Below the pieces are notes generated by a model that worked only from the letters and a program-made list of their open reading frames with translations, ran no database searches and was not told the origin of the DNA. Position numbers and translations under genes: made by a program. A stretch of 64,000 nt of DNA from Burkholderia sp. Bp8963 (GTDB lineage Bacteria > Pseudomonadota > Gammaproteobacteria > Burkholderiales > Burkholderiaceae), in contig NZ_QTQP01000016.1 of the NCBI RefSeq assembly GCF_003854275.1, positions 1 to 64,000 on the forward strand, given 5' to 3'. Of the stretch, positions 1 through 8,474 are shown in pieces (position 1 is the stretch's first letter; each line of letters starts with the position of its first letter).

Positions 1-305
1 ACGTGATGCTGGTCGACCTGCGCGCGAAGAACATCACCGGCAAGGCCGCGGAAGCCGCGCTCGGCGCCGCGCACATCACGGTCAACAAGAACGCGATCCC
101 GAACGATCCGGAAAAGCCGTTCGTGACGAGCGGCGTGCGTCTGGGCTCGCCGGCGATGACGACGCGCGGTTTCGGCACGGCCGAAGCGGAGCTGGTCGGC
201 AACCTGATCGCCGACGTGCTCGAGGCCCCGGAAGATGTGGCGACGATCGAGCGCGTGCGCGCGCAAGTGTCCGAGCTGACCAAGCGTTTCCCGGTCTATC
301 GCTGA
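1..305 (+). CDS. glyA: Serine hydroxymethyltransferase, C-terminal fragment
   Basis: This is the last hundred or so codons of a gene that begins before the window; the reading frame is set by codons starting at base 3. The residues match the C-terminal domain of the PLP enzyme that converts serine and tetrahydrofolate to glycine and methylene-tetrahydrofolate: a VNKNAIPND stretch, then the [15 protein letters not shown] block that ends near the folate and PLP site. The end FPVYR is typical of the proteobacterial enzyme. It lies 6 bases before nrdR, a common pairing in beta-proteobacteria. The PLP lysine lies outside the window. Confidence 0.95.
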   Translation, partial: VMLVDLRAKNITGKAAEAALGAAHITVNKNAIPNDPEKPFVTSGVRLGSPAMTTRGFGTAEAELVGNLIADVLEAPEDVATIERVRAQVSELTKRFPVYR

Positions 306-311
306 TCGCTC

Positions 312-791
312 ATGCGCTGCCCGTTCTGCCGGCACGACGATACGCAGGTGGTGGATTCGCGCGTGTCCGAAGACGGCGCCGCGATTCGCCGGCGTCGTCG
401 CTGCTCGGCCTGCGACAAGCGTTTCACGACGTACGAGCGGGTCGAGCTGGCGTTGCCGGCCGTCGTGAAGAAGGACGGCAGCCGCACCGAGTTCGACCGT
501 CGCAAGATCGTCGCCAGCATGCAACTCGCGCTGCGCAAGCGGCCGGTTGCCGCTGACGCGATCGACGCGGCGGTCGCCCGCATTGAATATCAGCTGCTCG
601 CGACAGGCGAGCGCGAAGTCCGTAGCGAGAAGCTCGGCGAACTCGTGATGAACGAGTTGCGCGGCCTCGATACGATTGCCTATGTCCGTTTCGCGTCGGT
701 CTATCGCCGGTTCGAGGACGTGTCCGAATTTGCCGACGTGATCGAAGAATTCCGTCGCGCTTCCCCCGCCAAGCCCCCGCGTAAGCGCTGA
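312..791 (+). CDS. nrdR: Transcriptional repressor NrdR
   Basis: NrdR represses ribonucleotide reductase genes according to the nucleotide bound. The 159-residue protein has the full architecture: an N-terminal zinc ribbon with Cys3/Cys6 and Cys31/Cys34 around a DSR-R-RRRR segment, then an ATP-cone from about residue 49 (VVKKDG, F-R-KI, continuing to the [10 protein letters not shown] segment). The start is the ATG that begins the MRCPFC motif, which is invariant in the family. It sits 6 bases after glyA and is probably co-transcribed. The charged tail SPAKPPRKR is slightly longer than in many homologues. Confidence 0.97.
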   Translation: MRCPFCRHDDTQVVDSRVSEDGAAIRRRRRCSACDKRFTTYERVELALPAVVKKDGSRTEFDRRKIVASMQLALRKRPVAADAIDAAVARIEYQLLATGEREVRSEKLGELVMNELRGLDTIAYVRFASVYRRFEDVSEFADVIEEFRRASPAKPPRKR

Positions 792-943
792 CGCGCTGCG
801 CTGATTCATTCCGATCCCTCCGGTTGTTCAACTCGTGTCGATTGTGGTCGGCGCGATCATGTCGCGCCAGCTGGCCGTTCGGCGGATGGTGCACGTGCGT
901 GCACGTCACTACAGTCGTCGCATCACGTTGGCGGAGGTTCACG

Positions 944-1507
944 ATGCGGCGCAATCAGACAGGACGGAAGGCAGGCCGGCGCGCGTGCGGGTTCACGCTC
1001 GTCGAGTTGATGGTCGTGGTCGCGCTGATCGCCGGGCTCGGTCTGTATGCGGCGCCGTCGTTCGATCAATGGCGGATGCGCGAGCGCGTCGACGCGCGTT
1101 CGCGCGCATTGCTCGGCGCGTTGTCGTTTGCGCGGAACGAGGCCGTGCGTCTCGGCGTGCGCGTCACGCTGTGCCGGGCCGGTAGCGACGACGCATGCCT
1201 GCGTGCGGGCGAGCGATGCGACGCGGCCGAATGGTCGTGCGGCTGGATCGTGAGCGGACACTTTGACGAGCAGGCGCGTGTGTTGAGGCGATACCCGCGC
1301 GATGCGGAAGTGGCGGTCGCGAGCGTCGCACACGATCTGGCGTTTGCGCCGCCGGCCGGACAGGTGATCGGCGGGATCCGGCGCTTCGAATTGCGTTCCC
1401 GGCGCGACGTGCCCGCGGTGGACGATGCGCGCGCATTGCGGTGCGTGCGGATCGCGGCGAGCGGCCGCGCGCGCGTGAGCGCCGGCCGTTGCGAGGCAGA
1501 ATCATGA
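944..1507 (+). CDS. fimT: Type IV pilus minor pilin, FimT/GspH type
   Basis: First gene of a minor-pilin operon. I place the start at the ATG preceded by GGAGG seven bases upstream, which gives 187 residues and a short basic leader; the open frame extends further up but without a plausible signal. The class III leader reads CG/FTLVELMVVVALIAG, with Gly at -1, Phe at +1 and Glu at +5 for prepilin peptidase, followed by the hydrophobic assembly helix. The LCRAGSD segment and the later WSCGWIV segment are typical of the GspH/FimT domain. It would sit at the tip of, or prime, a type IV pilus. Its stop overlaps the next start (ATGA). Confidence 0.88.
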   Translation: MRRNQTGRKAGRRACGFTLVELMVVVALIAGLGLYAAPSFDQWRMRERVDARSRALLGALSFARNEAVRLGVRVTLCRAGSDDACLRAGERCDAAEWSCGWIVSGHFDEQARVLRRYPRDAEVAVASVAHDLAFAPPAGQVIGGIRRFELRSRRDVPAVDDARALRCVRIAASGRARVSAGRCEAES

Positions 1508-1920
1508 ACGCGCGGCGCATGATGCGGGGTACGTCGCTGATCGAGGCCACGATTGCCGTCGCGCTGCTTGCTCTGATGATGCTGACCGTGGCCGGCAGCC
1601 AGCTCGCGATGGCGCGCGCACAACGCACGACGATCTGGCGAGAACGCGCGCTATGGCTGGCCGATGCGCGCATCGAGCGCATGCGCGTGGCGCCGCACGC
1701 GGATGCAGGCCTGGCGGCACTGGTTGCGGCGTCATTGCCGAATGGCACGTTGGGCACGATGACGATCGACGGCGGGCCAGGCGGCGTGCGGCGGATGACG
1801 CTCGGATGGCGCGCGGGCGACGCGATGGCCTCCGCGCGATGCGGTGCCCCGGAAGTGTCGACGCATCCGCCATCATGCGTGCAGATCCCGTTCGGCGAGG
1901 TGGCAGCCGATGACCGGTAA
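1504..1920 (+). CDS. pilV: Type IV pilus minor pilin, PilV type
   Basis: The 138-residue product starts with a short basic leader and the processing site MRG/TSLIEATIAVALL, keeping Gly -1 and Glu +5. The start ATG overlaps the fimT stop, and a frame-compatible start further up has no ribosome site. The rest is a short, variable pilin body, which matches PilV in size and in its place between fimT and pilW. Function is inferred from position and from the leader; the body has no diagnostic motif that I recognise. Confidence 0.8.
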   Translation: MNARRMMRGTSLIEATIAVALLALMMLTVAGSQLAMARAQRTTIWRERALWLADARIERMRVAPHADAGLAALVAASLPNGTLGTMTIDGGPGGVRRMTLGWRAGDAMASARCGAPEVSTHPPSCVQIPFGEVAADDR

Positions 1921-2740
1921 GCGTCACGCCCGCGCGCACACGCTGCTCGAAGTGCTGGTCGCGATGTCCGTCGGCCTGCTCGTGCTCGCAGCGGTCGGCG
2001 CGCTGCATCACGTCCAGCGTGTCGCGCAGCGCCGCGCCGACGACGGGTTTCGCATGCGCGACGCCGCTGGTACCGCGCTGGTGTTGATCGGTCAGCAGAT
2101 CCAGATGGCGGGATTCCGCCCGCTCGACGTGCTGACGCCGCAGTCATCGCCGCCGGTGTTCGGCTGCGAGTCGGCGCGCGTGCGCGGCGACGACGCGCGT
2201 GTGCACTGCGAACCCGCGCGTGCATCGTCCGACGCGTTGCTGATCCGATATATCGGCGATGCGGTGTCGACCTGGCCGACCGCGAACGGTCAGGTGTCGG
2301 ATTGCCTTGGCCAAGGGATAGGCGCACCGGGCGAGCGCCCGCTGGTGTCGAACCGCTTCGACGCGCACGTCAGCCCGTCGACGGGCGAGCCCGAACTGTA
2401 TTGCGAAGGGAGCGGCCGCATCGGCACCGCGCAACCGGTCGTCGCAGGCATCGACCAGCTGCGCTTTCGCTATCTGCGTCGCGGCGACACACGATTCATC
2501 GGCGCCGATGCGATGCGTGCGGACGACTGGCACGACGTGACGGCCGTGCACGTCTGCGTGCGGGCACGGGGCGAACCGATGCGCGAACGCGTTCGCCATG
2601 TCGATTGCGACGGCAACCATGCGGTCGCGCAGGATGGCCGCGCGCGCCTGACCTTGCATCGCGTCGTCGCGCTGAGGAACGCGGCAACCGATCGCGGCGA
2701 CGGTCGGCCTGAAGGGCGGCAAGCCTTCGGAGCGTCGTGA
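1910..2740 (+). CDS. pilW: Type IV pilus assembly protein, PilW type
   Basis: The 276-residue protein begins inside the pilV end, overlapping by 11 bases. Its leader reads RAHTLLEVLVAMSVG: Glu +5 is present, but the position before the cleavage point is Ala, where almost all prepilins have Gly, and +1 is His instead of Phe. The soluble part contains a Q-I-Q-AGFRP segment and several cysteines (GCES, VHCEP, DCLG, YCEG) consistent with the PilW family, which helps initiate pilus assembly. The operon position between pilV and a PilX-like gene supports the name. Confidence 0.82.
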   Translation: MTGKRHARAHTLLEVLVAMSVGLLVLAAVGALHHVQRVAQRRADDGFRMRDAAGTALVLIGQQIQMAGFRPLDVLTPQSSPPVFGCESARVRGDDARVHCEPARASSDALLIRYIGDAVSTWPTANGQVSDCLGQGIGAPGERPLVSNRFDAHVSPSTGEPELYCEGSGRIGTAQPVVAGIDQLRFRYLRRGDTRFIGADAMRADDWHDVTAVHVCVRARGEPMRERVRHVDCDGNHAVAQDGRARLTLHRVVALRNAATDRGDGRPEGRQAFGAS

Positions 2741-3288
2741 TGAATCGACGCGAACGCGGGATGACGTGGCGAGCGCGCGGTACGCGGCAGCGGCGTGATG
2801 CGGGCATGGCGTTGCCGGCCGTTGTCGCGGTCGGCGCGGCCATTGCCGCACTGACGGGCACGTGGTTCGAAGCTGCGTTGACGGAGGCGCGGCGCACGCG
2901 TGCGCTGTCGGAACGGCTGATCGCATTTCATGCGGCCGACGCGGCGCTCGGTGCATGCGTCGCGCGTTTGCGACAGGGCACGGCGCCTTTTCTGCGTGCT
3001 GGCGATTCGCGCACCGAACCGGACGCGTGGCGGCGTCTGTCCACGCAGACGATACCGGAAGCGATCGCTCCGTTTGCCGTCTGGCCGATGGCTGCGCGGC
3101 CGCCGCGCTGCCTGATCGAGGCGTGGCGCATTGCGGGGCTTGCCGACGGCGAGCGTGCATACCTCGTCACTGCGCGCGGCGTCGGCGCGCATGCGTCGAG
3201 CGCCGTGTGGCTGCAGATGCAGGTCGCGATTCGCGACGGACGGATCGTTGCGCAGCGCTGGCGCCGCGTCGCGGCGGCGCATCGATGA
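2740..3288 (+). CDS. pilX: Type IV pilus assembly protein, PilX type
   Basis: I start at the ATG overlapping the pilW stop; a GTG one codon earlier is in the same frame. The 182-residue product has an N-terminal basic stretch then DAGMALPAVVAVGAAIAAL, the PilX_N signature in which a Gly-Met/Val-Ala-Leu segment replaces the usual F-T-L-x-E. A RLIAFHAADAALGAC segment after the helix is also PilX-like (A-x-x-AA-x-x-AL). It probably forms the priming complex with the other minor pilins. No pilY1 gene follows, which is unusual for a complete PilVWXY set. Confidence 0.75.
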   Translation: MNRRERGMTWRARGTRQRRDAGMALPAVVAVGAAIAALTGTWFEAALTEARRTRALSERLIAFHAADAALGACVARLRQGTAPFLRAGDSRTEPDAWRRLSTQTIPEAIAPFAVWPMAARPPRCLIEAWRIAGLADGERAYLVTARGVGAHASSAVWLQMQVAIRDGRIVAQRWRRVAAAHR

Positions 3289-3728
3289 GCGAGAGGCCCG
3301 GTGTGCGACGCTCGGCCGGATTCACGCTGCTCGAACTGATGATCGCGCTGGCGATCATCGCAGTGCTGGCGGGCTTTGCGGTGCCGTCATACCGTCAGCA
3401 CGTCGCGCAGACGCATCGCGCATCTGCAGTGGCTGCGCTTTACCGTGCCGCGCAGTATTTCGAGTCGCTCGACGGCATACCGCCGCCGACATTGCCGGAT
3501 GCGCTTGTACACGCACCGGCCGACGGACGCGCGATCTATCGGTTGACGGTCCGGCGTCCGGACGACGGGGCGCCCGTCGCCTATGAGCTGGAAGCGAGCC
3601 CGCTCGACGCAGGGCCGATGCATGACGATGCGTGCGGCACGTTCACGTTGCGCTCAGACGGCACGAAAGGGAATGTCAGGCCGGGCGGTGTGAGCGAGCA
3701 CGATCCGGCGTGTTGGGGCGTGCGATGA
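3285..3728 (+). CDS. Type IV pilin-like protein, PilE type
   Basis: The last gene of the operon starts at the ATG overlapping the pilX stop. The 147-residue product carries a textbook class III leader, SAG/FTLLELMIALAIIAVLAGFAVPSYR, then H-R-ASAVAALYRAAQ, the usual amphipathic continuation of the helix. Near the C-terminus are two cysteines (DACGTF and PACWG) placed like the disulfide loop of PilE-family minor pilins. It may be a minor pilin or a short pilin subunit; the operon context favours a minor pilin. A GC-rich inverted repeat lies in the short gap to the convergent gene. Confidence 0.82.
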   Translation: MSERPGVRRSAGFTLLELMIALAIIAVLAGFAVPSYRQHVAQTHRASAVAALYRAAQYFESLDGIPPPTLPDALVHAPADGRAIYRLTVRRPDDGAPVAYELEASPLDAGPMHDDACGTFTLRSDGTKGNVRPGGVSEHDPACWGVR

Positions 3729-3796
3729 CATGGCTCCCGGCCTCCCGGCCGGTCGCCGCCGGCCGTTCGCCGGCAAGCGAAGTGTCGAGCCGCGTG

Positions 3797-4243
3797 TCAG
3801 TCGTCGTTTGCCGCCGCCTGTTCGCGCTCGTCGCGGGATTGCTTCATGAACCGGTAGATTTCCCACGCGGCGAAGCCGAGCGATCCCCACTTCAGTGCCG
3901 GTCCGGCGCCGGCGAGCAGCAGCGACCGCACGGGTTTCGCAAGCACGATCGATACGAGCGAACTCAGCATCGGATACTGGTTGAATAGATTGCTGACGCT
4001 TGCGTTGAGGTTCTTCGCGGATTGGCTGAACGACCCGCCGGTGAACCCCGGAACGAACACCTTGAGCCAGCGGAAGTGGGTGACGGACTGACGCATTTCC
4101 GCGCCGGCCTGTGCGAATTCCAGCCGCTCGACTTCGGAGCGCAGGATCAGCAGTTCCTTGCGGATTGCCCGGTTCTGCGCGGCGCTCAAACGCGAATACG
4201 ATGAAGAAGGGCGGTAACGGTTGCCCGTGGCGTTCTGGTTCAT
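3797..4243 (-). CDS. DUF3318 family membrane protein
   Basis: A 148-residue protein of unknown role. The first half is polar and predicted helical (RKELLILRSEVERLEFAQ), and the second half has hydrophobic stretches (YPMLSSLVSIVLAKPVRSLL and LKWGSLGFAAWEIYRFM) before a charged tail. This matches my recollection of DUF3318 proteins, which in Burkholderia sit beside a holin-like and a DUF883 protein as here. The three genes run leftward with short gaps, so they are probably one transcript. The likely location is the inner membrane; no enzyme motif is visible. Confidence 0.7.
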   Translation of the reverse strand: MNQNATGNRYRPSSSYSRLSAAQNRAIRKELLILRSEVERLEFAQAGAEMRQSVTHFRWLKVFVPGFTGGSFSQSAKNLNASVSNLFNQYPMLSSLVSIVLAKPVRSLLLAGAGPALKWGSLGFAAWEIYRFMKQSRDEREQAAANDD

Positions 4244-4286
4244 GGCGCGTCGGCGAGATGGATGAATGGGACGAACGCGAGTGCGT

Positions 4287-4676
4287 TCACGACTTGCTGC
4301 GGAACAGTTCGCGGTCTTTCTCGAATTCGGCCAGCGTGGCTTCGAACACGGGCGGTGCGTCGCGCAGCCCGGCGCGCGCCTTCAGCGCACATACGGCGCC
4401 GGCGATCGCATACAGCACGGTGATTCCCGCGAGCGACTGCCAGCGATAGGTATCCCAGAATGCGATCGCGACGAGCACGGTCAGGCTGATCAGCGCCATC
4501 GTTGCGAGCATCATTGCGGCGAGCCCGAGGAACAGCACGCCCATCAGGCGCTCCTTCTCCTCGGCGAGCTCGATGCCCACCAGTTCGAGGCGCGTTTGCA
4601 GCAGTCCGAGCGCGGAGCCGGCGAGCCGGCGCAGCGGCCCATGGCCGGATGACTGCGAGGTGGTGTCTGTCGTCAT
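4287..4676 (-). CDS. Phage-holin-family / YqjE-like membrane protein
   Basis: A 129-residue protein with an amphipathic start (LGLLQTRLELVGIELAEEKERL), two transmembrane segments (about residues 45-70 and 80-97) and a charged helical tail. This is the layout of the YqjE/holin superfamily III proteins, which are chromosomal membrane proteins found with DUF883 (YqjD/ElaB) partners and are not real phage holins. It lies between DUF3318 and DUF883 genes on the same strand. In enterobacteria the equivalent genes are stationary-phase genes, but no promoter evidence for that is visible here. Confidence 0.8.
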   Translation of the reverse strand: MTTDTTSQSSGHGPLRRLAGSALGLLQTRLELVGIELAEEKERLMGVLFLGLAAMMLATMALISLTVLVAIAFWDTYRWQSLAGITVLYAIAGAVCALKARAGLRDAPPVFEATLAEFEKDRELFRSKS

Positions 4677-4800
4677 GAGTATGTGCTTGCGCGTGCAGAA
4701 AACGGCTAAGGCAAAGCCGACCGGCGGACGGCCGCCAGTCAGCTTCGGTGCCGGCGAACCGCATCCGGGGCGGCCCGCCAGGCGGAACGGCGCTCGCGCG

Positions 4801-5103
4801 TTACTTGCGGTTGACCAGCAGACCGATCAGCACGCCGACACCGGCGGCGATGCCGATCGACGTCCACGGATGCTCGTGCACGTAGTCGTCGGTCGCACGC
4901 GCGGCCTTCTTGCCTTTCTCGACTACCACGACCTGGACGTCGGTTGCCTTTTCCTTGGCCTGCTTCAGGCGCGACAACGCTTTCTCGCGCAGCTCGGCCG
5001 CACGGTCGCCCGTGCTGCTCGCCGCTTGCTTGAGCAGGTCTTCGGCGTCCGCGAGAACGGTTTTGATATCCGACATCAGTTTCTCCTTGTTGATTTCCGA
5101 CAT
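4801..5103 (-). CDS. DUF883 (YqjD/ElaB-like) membrane-anchored protein
   Basis: The 100-residue protein starts at an ATG with GGGAGT just upstream on the coding strand; a longer frame exists but lacks a better signal. It has the DUF883 layout: a long charged helix (KLMSDIKTVLADAEDLLKQA, then repeated K/E/A residues), a conserved VHEHPWTSIGIAAG stretch and one C-terminal transmembrane segment ending GLLVNRK. Family members such as YqjD anchor ribosomes to the membrane in stationary phase in E. coli; whether that holds here is an inference. It is first in the leftward set of three. Confidence 0.88.
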   Translation of the reverse strand: MSEINKEKLMSDIKTVLADAEDLLKQAASSTGDRAAELREKALSRLKQAKEKATDVQVVVVEKGKKAARATDDYVHEHPWTSIGIAAGVGVLIGLLVNRK

Positions 5104-5408
5104 TGCAACTCCCTTCATGCTGACATGCTGCAGGTTCCCATCGTAGCGAAACACCTGCCTGCTGGCGAGCCGGGATCGCGCATGGCGGCCATGCAGGACT
5201 GCATGGTAAACGGCTTGTAATGTATTGAGAGAGAGGCAAACGGCCGGAAAAGTTTCCTCATGCGGTCGGTACGGCGCAAAAATGACAAAAATGTATGAAT
5301 ATCGAACGGAATAATCGTTCGCATGTTCATCTGCTTCCCGTAAGCTACGCGACTGTCCTGCGCGGCTCGCGCGGGGCTTCATCACGCACCGTACAAGGAG
5401 GGAACGAC
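5104..5408. other. Intergenic region between divergent DUF883 and peroxiredoxin genes
   Basis: About 300 bases between divergent genes, locally AT-richer than the neighbours. It must hold both promoters. The peroxiredoxin has a strong AAGGAGGG ribosome site. The only ordered element I see is the inverted repeat listed at 5303-5321. I found no convincing -35/-10 pair by eye and no open frame worth calling. Confidence 0.6.
5303..5321. promoter_or_regulatory. Inverted repeat upstream of peroxiredoxin gene
   Basis: CGAACG-GAATAAT-CGTTCG, six-base perfect arms with a 7-base AT-rich spacer, about 90 bases before the peroxiredoxin start. It could be a regulator site or part of a promoter. The spacing does not fit the usual OxyR pattern well, and no regulator is nearby. 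Confidence 0.35.
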
Positions 5409-6047
5409 ATGAGTCTGCGTCTTGGCGACATCGCGCCGGATTTCGAACAGGATTCGAGCCTCGGCCACATCAAGTTTCACGAATGGCTCGGCGACGGTTG
5501 GGGCGTGCTGTTTTCCCATCCGGCCGACTACACGCCGGTGTGCACGACCGAGCTCGGGCTGACCGCGAAGCTGAAGGGCGAATTCGAGAAGCGCAACGTG
5601 AAGGTGATCGCGCTTTCGGTCGACAGCGTCGAGTCGCACGAGGGCTGGATCAACGACATCAACGACACGCAGGCGACGGTCGTCGGCTTCCCGATCATCG
5701 CCGATGCGGATCGCAAGGTGTCGCAACTGTATGACATGATTCACCCGAACGCGAACGAGACGCTTACCGTGCGTTCGCTGTTCGTGATCGACCCGAACAA
5801 GAAGGTGCGGCTTATCATCACGTACCCGGCCAGCACCGGGCGCAACTTCGACGAAGTGCTGCGCGTGATCGACTCGCTGCAGTTGACCGACAACTACAAG
5901 GTCGCGACGCCGGGCAACTGGAAGGACGGCGACGACGTGGTGATCGTGCCGTCGCTGCAGGATCCGGAAGAACTGAAGCAGCGCTTCCCGAAGGGCTTCA
6001 ACGCGGTGCGTCCGTACCTGCGCCTGACGCCGCAGCCGAACAAGTGA
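5409..6047 (+). CDS. 1-Cys peroxiredoxin (Prx6 type)
   Basis: A 212-residue thiol peroxidase that reduces hydrogen peroxide or alkyl hydroperoxides. The N-terminal AhpC/TSA domain carries the peroxidatic Cys45 in HPADYTPVCTTE; the C-terminal 1-cysPrx domain follows from about residue 160. Cys45 is the only cysteine in the protein, so resolution needs an external thiol. The SYPASTGRNF-like segment (TYPASTGRNFDEVLRVIDSL) is a Prx6 signature. The start is the ATG preceded by AAGGAGGG. A stable hairpin follows the gene, so it is probably monocistronic. Confidence 0.95.
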   Translation: MSLRLGDIAPDFEQDSSLGHIKFHEWLGDGWGVLFSHPADYTPVCTTELGLTAKLKGEFEKRNVKVIALSVDSVESHEGWINDINDTQATVVGFPIIADADRKVSQLYDMIHPNANETLTVRSLFVIDPNKKVRLIITYPASTGRNFDEVLRVIDSLQLTDNYKVATPGNWKDGDDVVIVPSLQDPEELKQRFPKGFNAVRPYLRLTPQPNK

Positions 6048-6148
6048 GCACGGCGCGCCGCATCATGCGGCGCGTGTTCGCGACGGCAGGCAGCGTGCGC
6101 GCCGTTGGGCGGTGATCCGCCCGGCAGGCGGTGGCGTGCATAGAAAGC

Positions 6149-6180
6149 GGCCCGCCCGGCAAGTCGATGCCGGGCGGGCC
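6149..6180. terminator. Hairpin terminator between peroxiredoxin and gcdH
   Basis: A perfect 13-base stem, GGCCCGCCCGGCA / TGCCGGGCGGGCC, with a 6-base loop. It lies about 100 bases after the peroxiredoxin stop and is followed by GTGTCGTTTT; read leftward it also follows the gcdH stop. It probably serves both convergent genes, although the T-tracts are short. Confidence 0.75.
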
Positions 6181-6238
6181 GTGTCGTTTTCGTCGTAAGC
6201 CGTCAGCGCGCGACGCGGGGCCCGTCAGGCGGGCGTGA

Positions 6239-7426
6239 TCAGAAGAAAGCCTGGATGCCTGTTTGCGCGCGGCCGAGGATCAGCGCGTGGATGTCGTGCG
6301 TGCCTTCGTACGTGTTGACCACTTCGAGGTTCACGAGGTGGCGCGCGACGCAGAACTCGTCGGAGATGCCGTTGCCGCCGAGCATGTCGCGCGCGAGCCG
6401 CGCGATGTCGAGCGACTTGCCGCACGAATTGCGCTTCATGATCGACGTGATCTCGACGGCCGCCGTGCCTTCGTCCTTCATCCGGCCAAGGCGCAACACG
6501 CCTTGCAGGCCGAGCGTGATTTCGGTCTGCATGTCCGCGAGCTTCTTCTGGATCAGCTGGTTCGCGGCGAGCGGCCGGCCGAACTGCTTGCGGTCGAGCA
6601 CGTACTGGCGCGCGGTATGCCAGCAGGCCTCGGCGGCGCCGAGCGCGCCCCACGCAATGCCGTAGCGCGCCGAGTTCAGGCACGTGAACGGGCCGCGCAG
6701 GCCGCCGACGTGCGGCAGCCGGTTCTCCTCGGGCACGAACACCTCGTCGAGCACGATTTCGCCGGTGATCGATGCACGCAGGCCGACCTTGCCATGAATC
6801 GTCGGCGCGGACAGGCCCTTCCAGCCCTTCTCGAGAATGAAGCCGCGGATCGTGTCCTTGCCGTCTTCCTCGAGCTTCGCCCAGACGACGAACACGTCGG
6901 CGATCGGCGAGTTCGTGATCCACATCTTCGAGCCCGACAGCGAATAGCCGCCGGGCACTTTCTTTGCGCGCGTGACCATGCTGCCCGGATCCGAGCCGTG
7001 GTTCGGCTCGGTGAGGCCGAAGCAGCCGATCCATTCGCCGGTCGCGAGCTTCGGCAGGTATTTCTCCTTCTGCTCGTCGGAGCCGAATTCGTAGATCGGC
7101 ACCATCACGAGCGACGACTGCACCGACATCATCGACCGGTAGCCCGAGTCGACGCGTTCGACTTCGCGCGCGATCAGCCCGTAGCTCACGTAGTTGAGGC
7201 CCGGGCCGCCGTACTGCTCGGGAATCGTCGGGCCGAGCAGGCCGAGTTCGCCCATTTCACGGAAGATCCCGGCGTCCGTGCGTTCGTGGCGGAACGCCTC
7301 GGTCACGCGCGGCGCGAGCTTGTCCTGCGCGTACGCGTGCGCGGCGTCGCGCACCATCCGCTCTTCTTCGGTGAGTTGCTGGTCGAGCAGCAGCGGATCG
7401 TCCCAATGAAAAGTTGCATCGCTCAT
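6239..7426 (-). CDS. gcdH: Glutaryl-CoA dehydrogenase
   Basis: A 395-residue acyl-CoA dehydrogenase that oxidises and decarboxylates glutaryl-CoA to crotonyl-CoA in lysine and tryptophan breakdown. The FAD-enzyme segments are present ([49 protein letters not shown]), and the catalytic base is Glu374 in [17 protein letters not shown]. The [11 protein letters not shown] stretch and the very short C-terminus ending QAFF are typical of GcdH compared with other family members. The start is the ATG with AGGAGAT just upstream; the frame runs further up but would cross the operator region. It is divergent from the IclR gene, its likely regulator. Confidence 0.93.
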   Translation of the reverse strand: MSDATFHWDDPLLLDQQLTEEERMVRDAAHAYAQDKLAPRVTEAFRHERTDAGIFREMGELGLLGPTIPEQYGGPGLNYVSYGLIAREVERVDSGYRSMMSVQSSLVMVPIYEFGSDEQKEKYLPKLATGEWIGCFGLTEPNHGSDPGSMVTRAKKVPGGYSLSGSKMWITNSPIADVFVVWAKLEEDGKDTIRGFILEKGWKGLSAPTIHGKVGLRASITGEIVLDEVFVPEENRLPHVGGLRGPFTCLNSARYGIAWGALGAAEACWHTARQYVLDRKQFGRPLAANQLIQKKLADMQTEITLGLQGVLRLGRMKDEGTAAVEITSIMKRNSCGKSLDIARLARDMLGGNGISDEFCVARHLVNLEVVNTYEGTHDIHALILGRAQTGIQAFF

Positions 7427-7501
7427 CGTGTCATCTCCTGTCGACCAGAGTTGGCGCTTTAGCGCTTGCTCTGGTCCCATGTCTATGAACCACTTGACTG
7501 A

Positions 7502-7520
7502 TGTTCCGCTGTGCGGAACA
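7502..7520. promoter_or_regulatory. Palindromic operator between gcdH and the IclR gene
   Basis: A perfect palindrome TGTTCCGC-TGT-GCGGAACA in the gcdH/iclR divergent gap. The GTTCCGC...GCGGAAC arms resemble operators of several IclR-family proteins. It is about 75 bases upstream of gcdH and 34 bases before the IclR ATG, so one bound protein could control both directions. Confidence 0.65.
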
Positions 7521-7553
7521 ATGTTTTGCAAATCGATCCCAGTGTAGCACCAG

Positions 7554-8345
7554 ATGACGCTTTCAACCATTGACGATCAACCGATCGACGAGCGCAAGTT
7601 CGTCGTCGCGCTCGCGCGCGGTCTCGACCTGCTGCGCGCGTTCCGTCCCGGCGAGACGATGCTCGGCAACCGCGATTTTGCGGAGCGCACGGGCCTGCCG
7701 AAGGCGACCGTGAACCGGCTGGCCTATACGCTGACGGTGCTCGGCTACCTGCGCTACGACGATACGCTCGGCAAATATGCGCTCGACGCGGGCGTGCTGT
7801 CGCTCGGCTTTGCGCTGCTGTCCGGCGCGGGCACGCTCGATCTCGCGCGGCCGCACATGCAGGCGCTCGCGCGCGAGATCGGCGCGGCGGTGTCGCTCGG
7901 CTGCCGCGACGGGCTCGACATGATCTATCTGGAGACGATCCGCAGCGAGACCGCGCTGACGCTCGGGCTCGCGCCCGGTTCGCGGCTGTCGATGCTGACG
8001 AGTTCGATGGGGCGCGCGTATCTGGCGGTGCAGCCGGAGGACGCGCGGCGCGCGCTGTACGCGGAGCTGCACCGCGCGGCCGGCGCGGGGCCGGACGCCG
8101 ATGCGCTCGTCGCCGCCGCGCAGCACGCGGTGGCCGAGTTCGCGTCGGGCGGCTGCTGCTATTCGTTCCGCGCGTGGCACGCGGACGTCAACGCGGCCGC
8201 CGTGCCGTTTCGCGAGCCGCGTGAAGGGCGCTGGCTGATCCTGAGCTGCAGCGGGCCGGCGTCGTCGATGGGGGAGGAGGTGTTCCGGTCGCAGGTGGGG
8301 CCGCGGCTGAAGGCGCTCGCGCAGCGGCTCGGGCAGTTGGCCTGA
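7554..8345 (+). CDS. IclR family transcriptional regulator
   Basis: A 263-residue regulator with the IclR layout: an N-terminal winged helix ([10 protein letters not shown], then [22 protein letters not shown] as recognition helix and wing, about residues 20-75) and a C-terminal effector domain starting near residue 85 ([20 protein letters not shown], later SSMGRAYLA and AAVPFREP). The ligand is unknown; the divergent gcdH and the palindrome in between suggest it senses a glutaryl-CoA-pathway intermediate. The start is the first ATG and leaves the operator upstream of it. Confidence 0.9.
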   Translation: MTLSTIDDQPIDERKFVVALARGLDLLRAFRPGETMLGNRDFAERTGLPKATVNRLAYTLTVLGYLRYDDTLGKYALDAGVLSLGFALLSGAGTLDLARPHMQALAREIGAAVSLGCRDGLDMIYLETIRSETALTLGLAPGSRLSMLTSSMGRAYLAVQPEDARRALYAELHRAAGAGPDADALVAAAQHAVAEFASGGCCYSFRAWHADVNAAAVPFREPREGRWLILSCSGPASSMGEEVFRSQVGPRLKALAQRLGQLA

Positions 8346-8474
8346 TTGCCTGGTTTCGCTGGGGAAGGAATTCGCGCGCCGGATATATGCGCGGCGACCG
8401 GGCGACCTGCGGTGCGTCGCGCATCGCCAACACCGCGCACATCGCCGCATGCATCGCCGCATTCAACGGCTTGC

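Noticed and set aside
888-905. GTGCACGTGCGTGCAC as a pilin operon operator
   Set aside because: It is an imperfect repeat of the self-complementary GTGCAC and no regulator is adjacent; chance in GC-rich DNA is likely.
824-943. Longer N-terminus for the FimT-like pilin
   Set aside because: The extra 40 residues have no leader logic, while the ATG at 944 has a GGAGG site and directly precedes the prepilin leader.
4104-4676. Phage origin for the holin-like protein
   Set aside because: No other phage genes are near and YqjE/DUF883-type pairs are ordinary chromosomal genes.
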